A stretch of 64,000 nt of DNA from an uncultured Eggerthellaceae bacterium (GCA_958452575.1 CAUDUM010000001.1:372001-436000); one strand, 5' to 3'. Numbered from the stretch's first letter, positions 18,280 to 28,989 are shown. Numbers and translations: made by a program. The notes: generated by a model not told the origin, from the sequence alone.

Positions 18280-19774
18280 TCACTGAAATACGACAACGTC
18301 CTCCCCAAGCTCAGACAGCGCGCCTTTGTTCAATTTCACATATTTCCCAATACGGATCCTCTTCAAAGAAGGGCATCCAGCGAACGCGTTTTTTGACACC
18401 CTTCCTTCGCCGGCAATGGAAATTTTCTCCAGATGCGGAATGGAACCTAAAGCATTCGCCTTCAACGTCGCTTTATCGAGCTGGAGGGAGAGCGACGTGA
18501 TCGACTCGCAACCGTCGAAAACCTTGGATCCGATCATCGAGATCTTGTAACCCGTGGTCTTGAATGACGTTAGTTTGAGACATCCCACAAAACAGCCATC
18601 ACCGATCTTCACCAAACCGCTATGGCAGTTGATTTCAAACGATGCAAGGTTCTCACAACCTGCGAAAGCGCCTTCACCGAGTATCCCGCATTCGCATACT
18701 ACTGACTTGATGGAAGGATTCCCGCGATAGAATTCGGATGGGATTCCCTCCGTTTCGGCGGAACAGATCACCATCGATCCTGAGGATGCCGCCCGCATCC
18801 AAAGAGACCGCCTCTGCGGTCGCCGCAGATCTTTCCGCAGCTCTCTCCTTCGATCGTCCTTCGATTATCGATCTGATTCGAACGAGAGCAGAGGATGCGA
18901 CTGCATTGCCGGGGCAAGAAGAGCTGAACTTCGAGACGATGTCCTCTGCCCTGTCCAGATCCTCGTCGTTCCATGCATAACGATCGAGGAAGGCATCCAT
19001 CGCAGCGCCGGCTTCGGCTTCGCAGAACGTGACGAGATACTTCTCTATATCGCGCGGAGCGTAGCGCAGCCGCCTCCACGAGGTAATCCCAAGGAGGAAC
19101 GCGTACAATTCGAACTTTCCGTCTTTGAACAGCTTGCAGAAATCCGCATGAGTTGCGTATTCGCGTACGGCCTTCTCGTCGGCATGCCTCATCAATTCTG
19201 CAACATCATCGGCACGCACGAGGTCGCGGACCCTCCATTCAGAGAGCGAGGGTTCCAAGCCGAGCACCTCTCGCACATACGCTGCCGCCTGCCTATCAGC
19301 CCCAAAGTCCTCATCTTCCGCTGAATACGCAAACGGGCGCATCTCTCCGTTGCAGCACAGAAACGCGATCTCGTTCTGATCAATCTTCTTTTCAAGGTTC
19401 CAGACATTGCTGAAAAGGTACCCTGCATTATCAAGAAGCAGCTCATCGAAGGCATGCTCAACCGCCAAGCCTTCGGTTCTCAGATACATCTTCAAAATCC
19501 AAACGTCATTTCGATACGGGTATGCGATGCAGAGACATGCTTCGAGAAGTCGCGTACCGTCAATTGCGAACAGTGCATCAAAAGCCGATGGCCGCTTCTC
19601 CAGAGCCAAATTCACGGAGTGCGCCAACATATTCGCACGAGACTCGTCAAAGAGAGGGTGATCCCCTTCAGCGGGTAAAGGCAGCCCCATAACCTCATGA
19701 AAACGTTCCAATACGTACAGGATGCCTGCTTCGCTAGAAACTAGCTGGATATTGTTATGGCAACGCTCATCCAT
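18280..19774 (-). pseudogene. Hypothetical protein with C-terminal BspA-like leucine-rich repeats, frameshifted
   Basis: The ATG at 19774 (AGGGAG upstream) opens a 366-codon frame of unknown function (helical, acidic). Near 18741-18751, after DGDLFRRN, the sense moves to another frame that carries about four BspA/TpLRR repeats (EGAFAGC, GDGCFVGC, SKVFDGC, KNAFAGC) and ends at 18280. The second frame has no ribosome site, and losing one base in the GGGAATCCC stretch would join DLFRRNGG to IPSEFYRGN as expected for a repeat entry. The restored protein would have about 495 residues. This is a disrupted gene unless the sequence has an error. Confidence 0.65.
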
Positions 19775-19873
19775 CTTTGACTCCCTTTATATAGCGCGTT
19801 GGGATAAATACTCCTATCCGGACATCAGGGTTACCGCCTAGAATCTCAGGCCAGCTCCTTTCAGGTACGGTCG

Positions 19874-21772
19874 TCAGACAGAGAAGATATCGTTGGATTT
19901 CTTGAATACGAACAGCGGCTTGAAATCGTATGATCCCTGGGGATCAACGCAGCGCAACTCGATCTCGAATGGGTCGAGATTAACGACCTCCGCGGACAAG
20001 CGCCTCATGTTCAACGCGACGGCAAGCGAATCTTCCCGATCAAACGCCACTTTGCCCAGCATTTTCCCCTCTTCCGTTCTCAAGGTCACCGAGAACGAGG
20101 GGGCTTTGCCTCGGGTGCCGCCAACAGGGCCGAACAAATACCCTCCGCTAGAAGCGCGAGGACCGATATCGCCAGCATGGGAGTCGATATTCATTTGCAT
20201 GACAACATGGTCGCCAGTAGACATTTGAGAACGAAGCTTCCCGCCCCTGCCACCCACGGAATATGCGCGAGGCAATTGGGAGAGCAGCTGTTCGGTGAGC
20301 TCTTCTGCGTGGGATGCGAACGCCTCCGAGCTCGCACCGTCTCCATCTTCGCTCCATCCTATTGATCTGAATCCAGCAGGGGACCAGTAATAACGCGCAG
20401 ATTCAGAATAACTTGCGATTTGAGGGAAATCCCCCGTCTCGCCATCGCCTTCGAACTCAAACGAACCAGCAGTAAGCACTCTGCCGTAGATTTCCACTTC
20501 GGGAACACGCTCGGCTATAGCCCCAAGCACTTCCCCGAAAGCATCTGCAGTGCCGGGTACCGCGAACCTTGTATGAAACTCGCCCATCTCACTGCCATCC
20601 GCCTCCTCGGTAAGCCACGTCCATTTGTTTACATGAGGCCCAAGCGGCATATGGGCGCACCGATATTCGTTAATGATCGAGGCGATCTCATCAGCACGCT
20701 CCTTGCTTAAAGATTCCATTCCGTCAATAAAAGCAATTCCTCCTCCGCAAGGAATTCTCGTGCTGAGAATGCTTCCGGGGAACAGGCGTGATTGCAAACT
20801 CCTTTTGAAGATATATTTATCTTTAGGAACGGGATCTCCTGAATACCTTCCATTTTGAGCGCGAACAATATACGAGACATCGGGAAATGCTTCCTCCAAC
20901 TCAGTGAGGAAGGGAGCCAAATCGACATTCTCCCCTTCGCATTCTCCGCAGTAAATGCTCTGTCCATGCTCCTCTTCATATATCTTCTTCGCAGTAGCAA
21001 GCCAGTATTGCGTGCGAAGCACCTTATCCCTTGAAGAGGAGAAGGATTGATCCACCTGCTTCAACATTTCCCTTCTCTTTTTCAGAAGAAAAGAGCGGAG
21101 GCTCTTGCTCTTTTCCGCACACTCATCCTCGTCGCATCCAATGAACTCGAACTTGATTGAAAGCGATCCGAGATAGTAGTATCTGGAATCCTTCGAGTTG
21201 GACTTCCCGGACGAACCATCCTTCGACCACATGCGCAGAGCCGTCGCCATGGCAACTTGATTGAGATCGTTCTCGCTTGCCATGTCTTCCACGCGCCAAT
21301 GCTTCCACTTGAGCATTTTGCGACGCTCATCAAGATCGAAATAATCGCATCCAAGGTCGGCAAGGCAATCCGGCGATGTTCCGCCCCCTCCCTTGAATAC
21401 CTCCTCATCTGCGTTTATGCAGATCTGCTCTGGCTCGAAGTCCCATGTGAAAGCATAGGCAAACCCGTACTCCCCTTTAGGAAGCGCCTCGAAGATCGGC
21501 TTGAACGCTTGGATGTTGGAGGAAGACCCTCCCCACAGCTCCCAGAGAAGGACGTATGTCTCCCCGTACCGCTCTAGCTTGAACCAATAATCCGATGTCG
21601 GGAAGAATACGCTCATCTCTCCGGAGTCGTAGGCGGACTTAAGATCCATGGCAAGAAGGCGTTGCGAATCATCTGCATACAGCCAGTTTGGGAAGAACGA
21701 CGCCACTCCTAAAAACACGTTCTTCATGTCTCTCTCGTTAGCCGCTAAAGCAAACTGCGCATGACAGCTCAT
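19874..21772 (-). CDS. Hypothetical 632-aa protein, member of a tandem paralogous pair
   Basis: Not recognised. The ATG at 21772 has a perfect AGGAGG five bases upstream. Residues 1-200 are unique to this copy (FFPNWLYADDSQRLLAMDLK) and include many aromatic residues. Residues about 205-632 align with the whole downstream-numbered neighbour at 21893-23194. Shared hallmarks are a CxxC in SIYCGECEG, the block STRIPCGGG, FHTRFAVPGTADAFGEVLGA, YYWSPAGFRSIGW, and a C-terminal CVDPQGSYDFKPLF. No membrane segment, nuclease or ATPase motif is visible. A metal-binding or redox CxxC is possible. Confidence 0.65.
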   Translation of the reverse strand: MSCHAQFALAANERDMKNVFLGVASFFPNWLYADDSQRLLAMDLKSAYDSGEMSVFFPTSDYWFKLERYGETYVLLWELWGGSSSNIQAFKPIFEALPKGEYGFAYAFTWDFEPEQICINADEEVFKGGGGTSPDCLADLGCDYFDLDERRKMLKWKHWRVEDMASENDLNQVAMATALRMWSKDGSSGKSNSKDSRYYYLGSLSIKFEFIGCDEDECAEKSKSLRSFLLKKRREMLKQVDQSFSSSRDKVLRTQYWLATAKKIYEEEHGQSIYCGECEGENVDLAPFLTELEEAFPDVSYIVRAQNGRYSGDPVPKDKYIFKRSLQSRLFPGSILSTRIPCGGGIAFIDGMESLSKERADEIASIINEYRCAHMPLGPHVNKWTWLTEEADGSEMGEFHTRFAVPGTADAFGEVLGAIAERVPEVEIYGRVLTAGSFEFEGDGETGDFPQIASYSESARYYWSPAGFRSIGWSEDGDGASSEAFASHAEELTEQLLSQLPRAYSVGGRGGKLRSQMSTGDHVVMQMNIDSHAGDIGPRASSGGYLFGPVGGTRGKAPSFSVTLRTEEGKMLGKVAFDREDSLAVALNMRRLSAEVVNLDPFEIELRCVDPQGSYDFKPLFVFKKSNDIFSV

Positions 21773-21892
21773 GTCGACCTCCTTGATCGGTATCCTGGCG
21801 AAACCTTCAATACGAAACGATAGCGTATAGTCAAGAGCAAGACGTTACGTCCTTGTTGCCCATTCGTCCGCATGCTCACCGGTTCTGTTGGG

Positions 21893-23194
21893 TTATGCAG
21901 ATGTCAGCCTGTTGGACTTCCTGAAAGCAAGGAGCGGGCTGATATCGCACGAACCGTCCAGATCGACGCATCGCAACTCGATTCGGAACGGATCAACACT
22001 CGCCACCTTCGCAGCAAGGCGCCCGATGTTCAACGCCACGGCGAACGATTCCTCGCGGGTAAGCGTCAGCTGGCCGAGCGCCTTGCCCTCCGGCGTCTTC
22101 ACCGCGACCTCGAAAGAAGGATCCTTTCCGTGGGACCCTCCGACGAACTCGCAGAACCCCCTGTTGAGCGCATTGGGGCCGATCTCGGAAGCGTGCGCGT
22201 CGATGTTCATGTGCAGGATGACGCGATCACCCGCGCCCATTTGGGCGCGCTGCTTCGCCCCGCGCCCGCTGACCGAAAACGCGCCGGGCAACCGCGACAG
22301 CAGACTTGCGGTGAGCTCGTCAGCGCAGGATGCGAACGCGTCGGTGCATCCCGGAACCCCGTCCTCGCCCCATCCGATCGATCGGAATCCCGCTGGCGAC
22401 CAATAGCAGCGCTTGGAAACCCCGCATGAAAGGACTTCCGTGCCAATCCCGTCGCCGTTTTGCCCATCAACCGTCAGCGAACTGGGCGTGTCAATGCGCC
22501 CGTAGATCTCGATCTCGGGGAAACGCTCGCAGATGGCCGCAAGCACCTCGCCGACCGCATCGGCAGTGCCGGGAACGGCGAAGCGGGTCTGGAAGCCCCT
22601 CTGCCAACGGTCCCCCAACTCTTCAACGAGCCACGTCCACGCGTCGATCTGCGGATGAGAAGGCGCGTGCGCGCGGCGATACCCGTCAAGGATGGACGAG
22701 ATCTCGCCGACAAACTCCGCGTTGCGCGCGTCGACGCCCTTGAAGAACACCTTTCCTCCTCCGCAGGGGATCCTGGTGCTGAGGATCTGACCCGGAAATG
22801 CAGTCGATGGGAGCGCCTTTCTGAACAGCACGTTTCCTTCAAGGGATGAATCCACCGTCGACTGCCAGCTGCCCGACTTGACCACGTACGACGCTTCCGG
22901 GAAGCGCTTTTCGAGCTCTTCGAGGAAGGGGAGGAACTCCGAATCCGGCCCGGCGCAGTCGTCGCAGTAGACGCTTTGTCCGGAAGGCCCGTCGACAAGC
23001 TCGCCGTTGAGAAGCCACGCTAGCCCCACGAGCCGGCTGTCGCTTGAGGGGGCGGCCGATTCCTCGGCTTGCTTTCGAACCTCCCTGCGCTTCTTCAAGA
23101 AGAACGAATGGAGCGCCTTGCTCCTCTTCTCGATATCCTTGCTGCCGCTTCCAATGAACTCGCACTCGACGGAAACGCGACCCTGGATGCTCAT
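21893..23194 (-). CDS. Hypothetical 433-aa protein, shorter paralogue of the 632-aa neighbour
   Basis: Begins MSIQGRVSVECEFIGSGS at the ATG 23194, which has AGGAGG six bases upstream; the frame is open 46 codons earlier without support. It aligns end to end with residues 205-632 of the 632-aa protein: SVYCDDCAG (CxxC), STRIPCGGG, FQTRFAVPGTADAVGEVLAA and CYWSPAGFRSIGW are kept. This copy is clearly more GC-rich than the other, so the two have diverged or arrived separately. Transcribed in the same direction, 120 bp upstream of the longer gene. Function unknown. Confidence 0.65.
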   Translation of the reverse strand: MSIQGRVSVECEFIGSGSKDIEKRSKALHSFFLKKRREVRKQAEESAAPSSDSRLVGLAWLLNGELVDGPSGQSVYCDDCAGPDSEFLPFLEELEKRFPEASYVVKSGSWQSTVDSSLEGNVLFRKALPSTAFPGQILSTRIPCGGGKVFFKGVDARNAEFVGEISSILDGYRRAHAPSHPQIDAWTWLVEELGDRWQRGFQTRFAVPGTADAVGEVLAAICERFPEIEIYGRIDTPSSLTVDGQNGDGIGTEVLSCGVSKRCYWSPAGFRSIGWGEDGVPGCTDAFASCADELTASLLSRLPGAFSVSGRGAKQRAQMGAGDRVILHMNIDAHASEIGPNALNRGFCEFVGGSHGKDPSFEVAVKTPEGKALGQLTLTREESFAVALNIGRLAAKVASVDPFRIELRCVDLDGSCDISPLLAFRKSNRLTSA

Positions 23195-23289
23195 GGAGTA
23201 CCTCCTTATTGTTGAATCGAACGGGACGAAGGAATCTCGCTTTGGGAACCAACACCGCCTCATGGAGCAGAGGGATTGAGTTTCGGCAT

Positions 23290-23958
23290 TTACCTCATCC
23301 TTTTGTCCCTCCCATTCACCAATTGCACACACTTGGAGAGAGTCGTTTCACGCAACAGCCACCTGGATGTGACAAGCCCCTTCGCATTCGAATCTTGAAA
23401 CGCCCAAAACGACTCTCCGTCATTGTCAACCTTTGAAAACTGACCATGCGCAAGAGAATTGCGAAGATGCCTGAACAAAGAATCTAACCTGTAGAACTCA
23501 GATTTATTTTGGCGCTTGCTGCCTGTTTTGCGCACCGCACCCTTTCTGAACTCTGGCAATTCTTTAACGCGTTTTGAGATTGCAGAATGCCCCGAAAAGA
23601 CGAAATATGCGAATTCCTGGTCCTGATTGGTAAAATCGTCACCCGCGAGTCCGTCTTCCGAGAGCGCCGCGCCCAGATCATCTGGATTGGAAAACGCGCG
23701 AACCCGCACCCCCAAATCAGATCCCAGTTTCTTGTAGAAGCTGCTCGCTCTCTCGGTCCTGTCGATCCTTAGGTCTGAGATGAATCCAGAAGTGCTTTTA
23801 GAGACGCCATGAGCTTCAGACAGATAAACAAATCGGATGAGCAAACTCGGTAGAATCGAAGAGTCGATGATATTGCGTTTGAACGTAAGCCACCCGGTTG
23901 CATCAGCGGATAACAAAGCCGAACGGGAGAGGGCTCCATTTAGCTTCCGCACCGCCAT
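23290..23958 (-). CDS. HEPN-motif protein at the end of the defence operon
   Basis: A 222-aa protein whose C-terminal helices contain R166-NSLA-H171, the Rx4H motif with asparagine second that marks the HEPN ribonuclease fold. HEPN proteins are frequent toxins or effectors of anti-phage systems and cut RNA as dimers. The ATG at 23958 follows the stop of the res gene by two bases, so it is co-translated with the restriction subunit. Nothing else is recognised. An RNA-cleaving effector that acts when restriction fails is a reasonable inference but unproven. Confidence 0.65.
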   Translation of the reverse strand: MAVRKLNGALSRSALLSADATGWLTFKRNIIDSSILPSLLIRFVYLSEAHGVSKSTSGFISDLRIDRTERASSFYKKLGSDLGVRVRAFSNPDDLGAALSEDGLAGDDFTNQDQEFAYFVFSGHSAISKRVKELPEFRKGAVRKTGSKRQNKSEFYRLDSLFRHLRNSLAHGQFSKVDNDGESFWAFQDSNAKGLVTSRWLLRETTLSKCVQLVNGRDKRMR

Positions 23959-23960
23959 AG

Positions 23961-26900
23961 CTACCCTCTCACCAGCTCAAATAGTGACTCGTAGCTATCC
24001 ACCGCATCGTAGCTAACATCCCCGTCGCTCATCTCGTTGAACAGTTTGCGAGCGCACTCGATCTTCGCCTGCTCCACCCCGCGCAGCTGAAGAGAGCTCA
24101 TCGACCCCTTCGTCTCGGCGACGAAGAACACGTGCTTCACCGACCCCGCTTTGAACGCAATCGCCCAGTCCGGAGCGTAAGCGCCCACCGGCGTGGGGAT
24201 CTGGAACCCGCGCGGCAATTTGGCGTAAACGCACACCTCTTCCGCCGCGTCCAGGTCCTCCGCGAACCGGCGCTCCACAGAGCGCTCGGCGGAGCCGTCG
24301 GGGAACACGTAGTCCTGGACGTTCTTTTTCGCACGGTAGGCGCGCGCCATGCTCTCGGGCATCGCCTCGGTGAAGATCGCCGAATCGTAGCGCTCCTCCA
24401 GCTTGCTGTAGCTGATGTGCTCGACCACCATCGTCGCTTTCTCGTCGACGATGGCATCGCCCACCTTCGCGATGAACTCCTCCGGATTCTCTTGGAACAG
24501 GGCGAACTTAACCGGGCTGATCCCCGATAAGATGGCCGCAGCGCTTCGGCGCGTGACGCCCGCGCGTGCGGCGACCTCGCCAACCAGGTCGTATCTCACA
24601 TGGACGGGCGACCCGTCCAGCTCCCTGGTAGCAGTCGAAGTGCGCGAGAAATGCGACCCATCGTCCAGGTGGCCGACGTGCGCCGTTTCCTCCTGCTCGC
24701 CGACGACCAGCCGGTACGACACCTTGGAAACCTTCAGGTTCCTGTCGATGCTGCCGATGGCTTTGCGGCGCAGCTCCTCGTCGTCGAAACGGACCGTGTA
24801 CGCCTGCTTGAAATTGATGCGGTTCCACAGCTCTTGGAACTCGTGCTTGCGGAAGTTCTCGTTCAGCGCGTTCGAAGCGACCTTCGCCTCCAACCCGTTG
24901 CCGATCATGCCTTCGAGCGCCGACGGATCGTAGACGCTGGTGAGGGCAGCGTCGATCAGCGGAAGGTGCTTTCTGACCGTCTGCTGCATCGGCTCGGCGA
25001 GCTTGTCGATTTCTTCCTCGGTGATCCCCTCGTTGCGGAACTTGTCCGACACGCATCCGTCGGCGTCGATGTAGCCTGCCATGCGGACGAACGTGTAGAC
25101 TATGCTCGCCTCGCCCTCGTCCACGGAATAGAAGGACATCCTTTCTCCATCTGCGGCAGGCAGCGCAAACTCTTGCAGGAACTGGGCGGTGACCTTCTTC
25201 GGACGCTCTCGCAACTCCGCCCGCATGTCCTTCTGCAGGCTGGCAACGAAGCTGGAATAACTCTCCGAAGCGATAACCGTGAGCAGGTTCACCCTCTGAA
25301 CCATATCCTCGCCCAGCGCCGCCGCATCCTGGCGGTCTCCATCACGGTTGACGCACAGGCGCATGCCGCGTCCCACTTCTTGGCGTTTGCTGGTTTCCGA
25401 ACCCGATTCTTTCAGCGTGCAGATTTGGAAGACGTTCGGGTTGTCCCAGCCCTCGCGCAGCGCTGAATGGGAGAAGATGAAGCGCGTCGGCTCGTCGAAG
25501 GAAAGCAGGCGCTCCTTGTTGCGCAGGATCAGTTCGTATGCGCTCTCGTCGTCGCTGTCCTCGGATCCGCGCTTCACTTTGCTGTCGACCGCATGGCCCT
25601 TCTTGTCGATGGAGAAATAGCCTTTGTGCACCTCTCCGGGCGAGAATCGGGCAAGGTAGGCGGCATAGGAGCCCGGCTCGCCGTCCCCGATGCGCGGGTT
25701 ATCCAGACGCTCCCGCACCGCAGCCTCGTACTCTTCTTCGAACACCGCTCCGTAGCCCACCGTCAGCTCTTCACCGTCGTCGGAATAGGCGCGGTACTTC
25801 GCTACCTCGTCGATGAAGAACAGCGACAGGCACTTGATGCCGCGCTCGTAGAGCCGTTCTTCCTTCTCGAGATGCGACTTGATAGTCTCGCGAATCTGCA
25901 CGCGACGGAGATCTTCTGCCGACGAATCCCCCACCACCTCGCCGCAGCGTATTTCTACGCCATTGCGGAAACGTACGAATCCCAGCATCCCGTTTTGGTC
26001 GGGGACGACCTCCGCCACCGTGAAATCGTTGCGGTACGCCTCCAGCTCGCCTGAAGCAACATAGATGCTGTCGCCCTCGTTGAAGGACCGGGTTGCTTTC
26101 GCCACAGAACCGTTGGCGGTAAGGCGTTTGAACTCGATGCTCGCCACAGGAGGCTTGTCCTTGCTTACGCGTATACCGCGCAAGAACAGATAGCCGTCCG
26201 TCCCGCGCAGCCCACGCACCTCTATACCCTTCACCTCGATACGCTTCACCAGGCGCATGTTGTAGGCGTCCAGCGCATCGAGTGCGTACACCAGGTTGTG
26301 GTGCTCGGCGTGCGTTGCCGAGTAGTTGAGCGAGAACAGAGGATGGAACTGCCTCATCGCTTTGCGCGTGGCGCTGTTCTTCTTCCCCATCTTCTGGGGC
26401 TCGTCCAAAATGAGGATGGGGTTCGTCGCCGCAAGCACGTCGATGGGACGACGGCTCCCGAAATCATCGCGCTCCGAAAACATGATGCGGGCCGTCTTGT
26501 CTCCGCCGCGCCCCTCTTTGCTCTTCGACTCGTCGAAGGCGTTGAACGCCTGCATGTTGATTATCATGACCGAAATGTCGTTACGGCTGGCGAAGCCGTC
26601 CAGCTCGTTCAACCGTCCGCTGTTGTAGACGAACCACCAGATGCGCTTGCCGTAACGCTCCGCGAAATGCCGCTCGGTGGTCTTCAGCGATTTCGCCACA
26701 CCTTCGCGGATAGCTACGGAGGGAACGACGATAATGAACTTCGACCAGCCGTAGCGCTTGTTCAGCTCGAAGATGGTCTCGGTGTACACATAGGTCTTAC
26801 CCGTGCCGGTCTCCATCTCCACGTCAAGCTCGACCGCGCCGAGATCGCGATGAAGCTCGCCCGATCGCGAAATGCTGTTAGCTCGCTGAACAGAGCGCAC

Positions 26901-27122
26901 GTTTTCCAAAAGCTGCGCCGACGATAAGGCGAGCGCCGCATTCTTGTAGCCGCTCGCGTCCTCGTATTGCCACTGCTGCGTGGCGGTTTTCGCGTTGTAG
27001 CGGTCGGCGCCCAGATCGCGCACGAACTGGAAGCCTTCGATTTTTGGCTGCCCCTCGAACACGCGAGCCACAGCCTCGGCGGCCTTCGTCTGATAATCCT
27101 GGATGGTGAACTTGAATTCCAT
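23961..27122 (-). CDS. Type III restriction enzyme Res subunit
   Basis: A 1053-aa DEAD-type helicase-nuclease. Walker A is METGTGKTYVY near residue 106, Walker B is LILDEPQKM near 242 and motif III is LNYSATH. The C-terminus carries a PD-(D/E)xK nuclease site (APDWAIAFKAG ... FFVAETKG, about residues 980-1005). Type III Res cuts DNA only in complex with Mod, which supplies site recognition. The gene starts four bases after the mod stop, and the HEPN gene starts two bases after its own stop. Res itself looks intact, whereas Mod does not, so its activity in this strain is uncertain. Confidence 0.88.
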   Translation of the reverse strand: MEFKFTIQDYQTKAAEAVARVFEGQPKIEGFQFVRDLGADRYNAKTATQQWQYEDASGYKNAALALSSAQLLENVRSVQRANSISRSGELHRDLGAVELDVEMETGTGKTYVYTETIFELNKRYGWSKFIIVVPSVAIREGVAKSLKTTERHFAERYGKRIWWFVYNSGRLNELDGFASRNDISVMIINMQAFNAFDESKSKEGRGGDKTARIMFSERDDFGSRRPIDVLAATNPILILDEPQKMGKKNSATRKAMRQFHPLFSLNYSATHAEHHNLVYALDALDAYNMRLVKRIEVKGIEVRGLRGTDGYLFLRGIRVSKDKPPVASIEFKRLTANGSVAKATRSFNEGDSIYVASGELEAYRNDFTVAEVVPDQNGMLGFVRFRNGVEIRCGEVVGDSSAEDLRRVQIRETIKSHLEKEERLYERGIKCLSLFFIDEVAKYRAYSDDGEELTVGYGAVFEEEYEAAVRERLDNPRIGDGEPGSYAAYLARFSPGEVHKGYFSIDKKGHAVDSKVKRGSEDSDDESAYELILRNKERLLSFDEPTRFIFSHSALREGWDNPNVFQICTLKESGSETSKRQEVGRGMRLCVNRDGDRQDAAALGEDMVQRVNLLTVIASESYSSFVASLQKDMRAELRERPKKVTAQFLQEFALPAADGERMSFYSVDEGEASIVYTFVRMAGYIDADGCVSDKFRNEGITEEEIDKLAEPMQQTVRKHLPLIDAALTSVYDPSALEGMIGNGLEAKVASNALNENFRKHEFQELWNRINFKQAYTVRFDDEELRRKAIGSIDRNLKVSKVSYRLVVGEQEETAHVGHLDDGSHFSRTSTATRELDGSPVHVRYDLVGEVAARAGVTRRSAAAILSGISPVKFALFQENPEEFIAKVGDAIVDEKATMVVEHISYSKLEERYDSAIFTEAMPESMARAYRAKKNVQDYVFPDGSAERSVERRFAEDLDAAEEVCVYAKLPRGFQIPTPVGAYAPDWAIAFKAGSVKHVFFVAETKGSMSSLQLRGVEQAKIECARKLFNEMSDGDVSYDAVDSYESLFELVRG

Positions 27123-27126
27123 GAGG

Positions 27127-28989
27127 CTAGATCACCTTCGTGATGGTGGCGGGGCTGTAGGTTTTGAACAGCTCGCCGAAGTTAGACACCGCATCGTCGC
27201 CGACGAACGACGCGTCGCGCATGACGGCATAATCGGGCTCGAGCTTGGCCATTGCAGCGATGGCATCGGTGGTAACGCCTGCATCAAAGCATGCGACAAG
27301 CCGCCCGCCATCGACGGAGTAAACGGTAAAGCCTTGAATGTCCAGCTTCTCGATAGATGCCGAAAGCGGGATCTGCAGCTGGGGCATCACCTGAAAGAGA
27401 AGATCCTCTGCCGTGCGATTGGGTTTAAGATTGTCCGCAAGACCCATGAGCGTTTCCTGCGTGAATTGCGCCGGCTCGGCAGAAACGTCGCGGAAGTTGG
27501 ACGAGTCGATCTTCAACACGCGGAAGCCGATGTCGGGAACTTTCTTGGGATCCTCGCCGAGCTTGAGTTGGCGGTTTGACTCCTCGACCTCGGCAGCGAT
27601 CTTCTTGCCCGCACGACGGATGCGCTCCTTGCCGATTTCGCAGATGTTCTTGTAGCCCGCCTTGGCGGCCTCCGACTTCTCGTCACAGACCTCGGGTAGC
27701 TGAACCATGATGAACTTGCGGTTGCCGCCATCCTCGGCGTTGAGTTTCATGACGGCGTGAGCGGCTGTGGCGCTACCTGAGAAGAAGTCAAGAATTGTCG
27801 CGTCCCTGTTGGTCAAAGCAGCCGCTTCAACCAGCTGATAAACCAGCTCAACAGGCTTCGGATAGGAAAAACCCTCCACCCCGAGGCGTTCGAGGTCCTT
27901 CTTTCCTTCCTCGGATAGAACCTTGATGATTGAATAGATCTTAGAGGTCGCCGTGTTTACTGGAATCCACTCGCAGATCGTGTGCATTCCCTCAGAATTC
28001 TTTTCGAGAAACAAGCGACCTTGCCTGAGAAGCGAATCGATCTCCTGCTTCTTCTTTATCCCTTTATACTGTTCCAGCTGCTCATAGAAACAACGACGAT
28101 CGACCCCGGAATCGTACTTCCCGAACTGCTTTCTCACTACATCATCGTTCTTGATGCACAGAACACCATCAACAACGTAAGTACGGCCCTGAACAATCTT
28201 TTTTCTCGCAAGAGAGACGTTGGATTGGGTCGATTTAATACAGACATGAATATAGTCATGCCCCTTTACGATATATTTCGCCTGGCCACCTCACTTCGCC
28301 CTCTGATGGATTAGAGCACCAAGATGACAATCGCTTCCAAAAACCTCATTAAGCATCCTGTCAAGAGACCCTTGCTCGCCATCATCGCAGCTCACGAACA
28401 ATATCCCATCCTCGCTCAGCAAGTCCCTTGCAAGCAACAGCCGAGGATACATCATGCTGCACCAATCGGAGTGGAAGCGACCGTTGGACTCGGGGTTGGC
28501 TACCAGGCGGCCGCCCTCCTCATCGTAGTCGCCACTCTCGGCATCGTAATCAGCCTTCGTGCGCGCAAAGTCGTCGTCATAGATGAAGTCATGCCCCGTG
28601 TTGTACGGCGGATCGATGTAGATCATCTTGATCTTGCCGGCATAGGTGTTACGCAGGAGCTTCAGCGCATCGAGGTTGTCGCCCTCGATGTAGAGGTTCT
28701 CCGTCGTATCCCAGTCGGCGCTTTCCTCTGGGCACGGGCGAAGGCACTTGTCGATGGGGCGATACGCCTCCTGCTTGGCGTCGCGCTTACCCGGCCAGGT
28801 GAACTGATAGCGCTCGCGCTGGCCTTCGGCGACGTCACCTACGCGGGCTTTGAGCGCCTCGACGTCGATGGTATGGCGCAGGCTCCCATCGGACTCGCGT
28901 ACCTCGGTCACCACCTCAGGAAAGAGCTCGGCGAGCTTCTCGACATTCTCGTCCAAGATATTCGTCGTAGTCAGGTTCACACGCTCCAT
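27127..28989 (-). pseudogene. Type III DNA methyltransferase Mod interrupted by an in-frame TGA
   Basis: A beta-class N6-adenine methyltransferase of 620 codons in one frame, except for a TGA at 28293-28291 (codon 233). Upstream are the motif IV DPPYNTG (near residue 126) and GILFVSCDDGE. Directly behind the stop the frame continues with GGQAKYIVKGHDYIHV, the conserved segment that follows this point in Mod proteins, and later LDFFSGSATAAHAV (AdoMet motif, near residue 400). So it is one gene with a nonsense codon, not two genes. Start ATG overlaps the DUF4391 stop by one base (TAATG). Without readthrough no full methyltransferase is made. A real mutation, a reversible off-state and a sequencing error are all possible. 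Confidence 0.82.

Noticed and set aside
17828..28293. Recoding of TGA (tryptophan or selenocysteine) to explain two in-frame TGA codons
   Set aside because: TGA is the normal stop of many intact genes here, for example mfd and the EamA gene; one site replaces Trp in an otherwise decayed copy; no selenocysteine-type context or hairpin was seen.
28138..28989. Mod as two separate genes or a split methyltransferase
   Set aside because: The 51 codons between the two frames are in the same frame and encode conserved Mod sequence, and the second part has no ribosome site.
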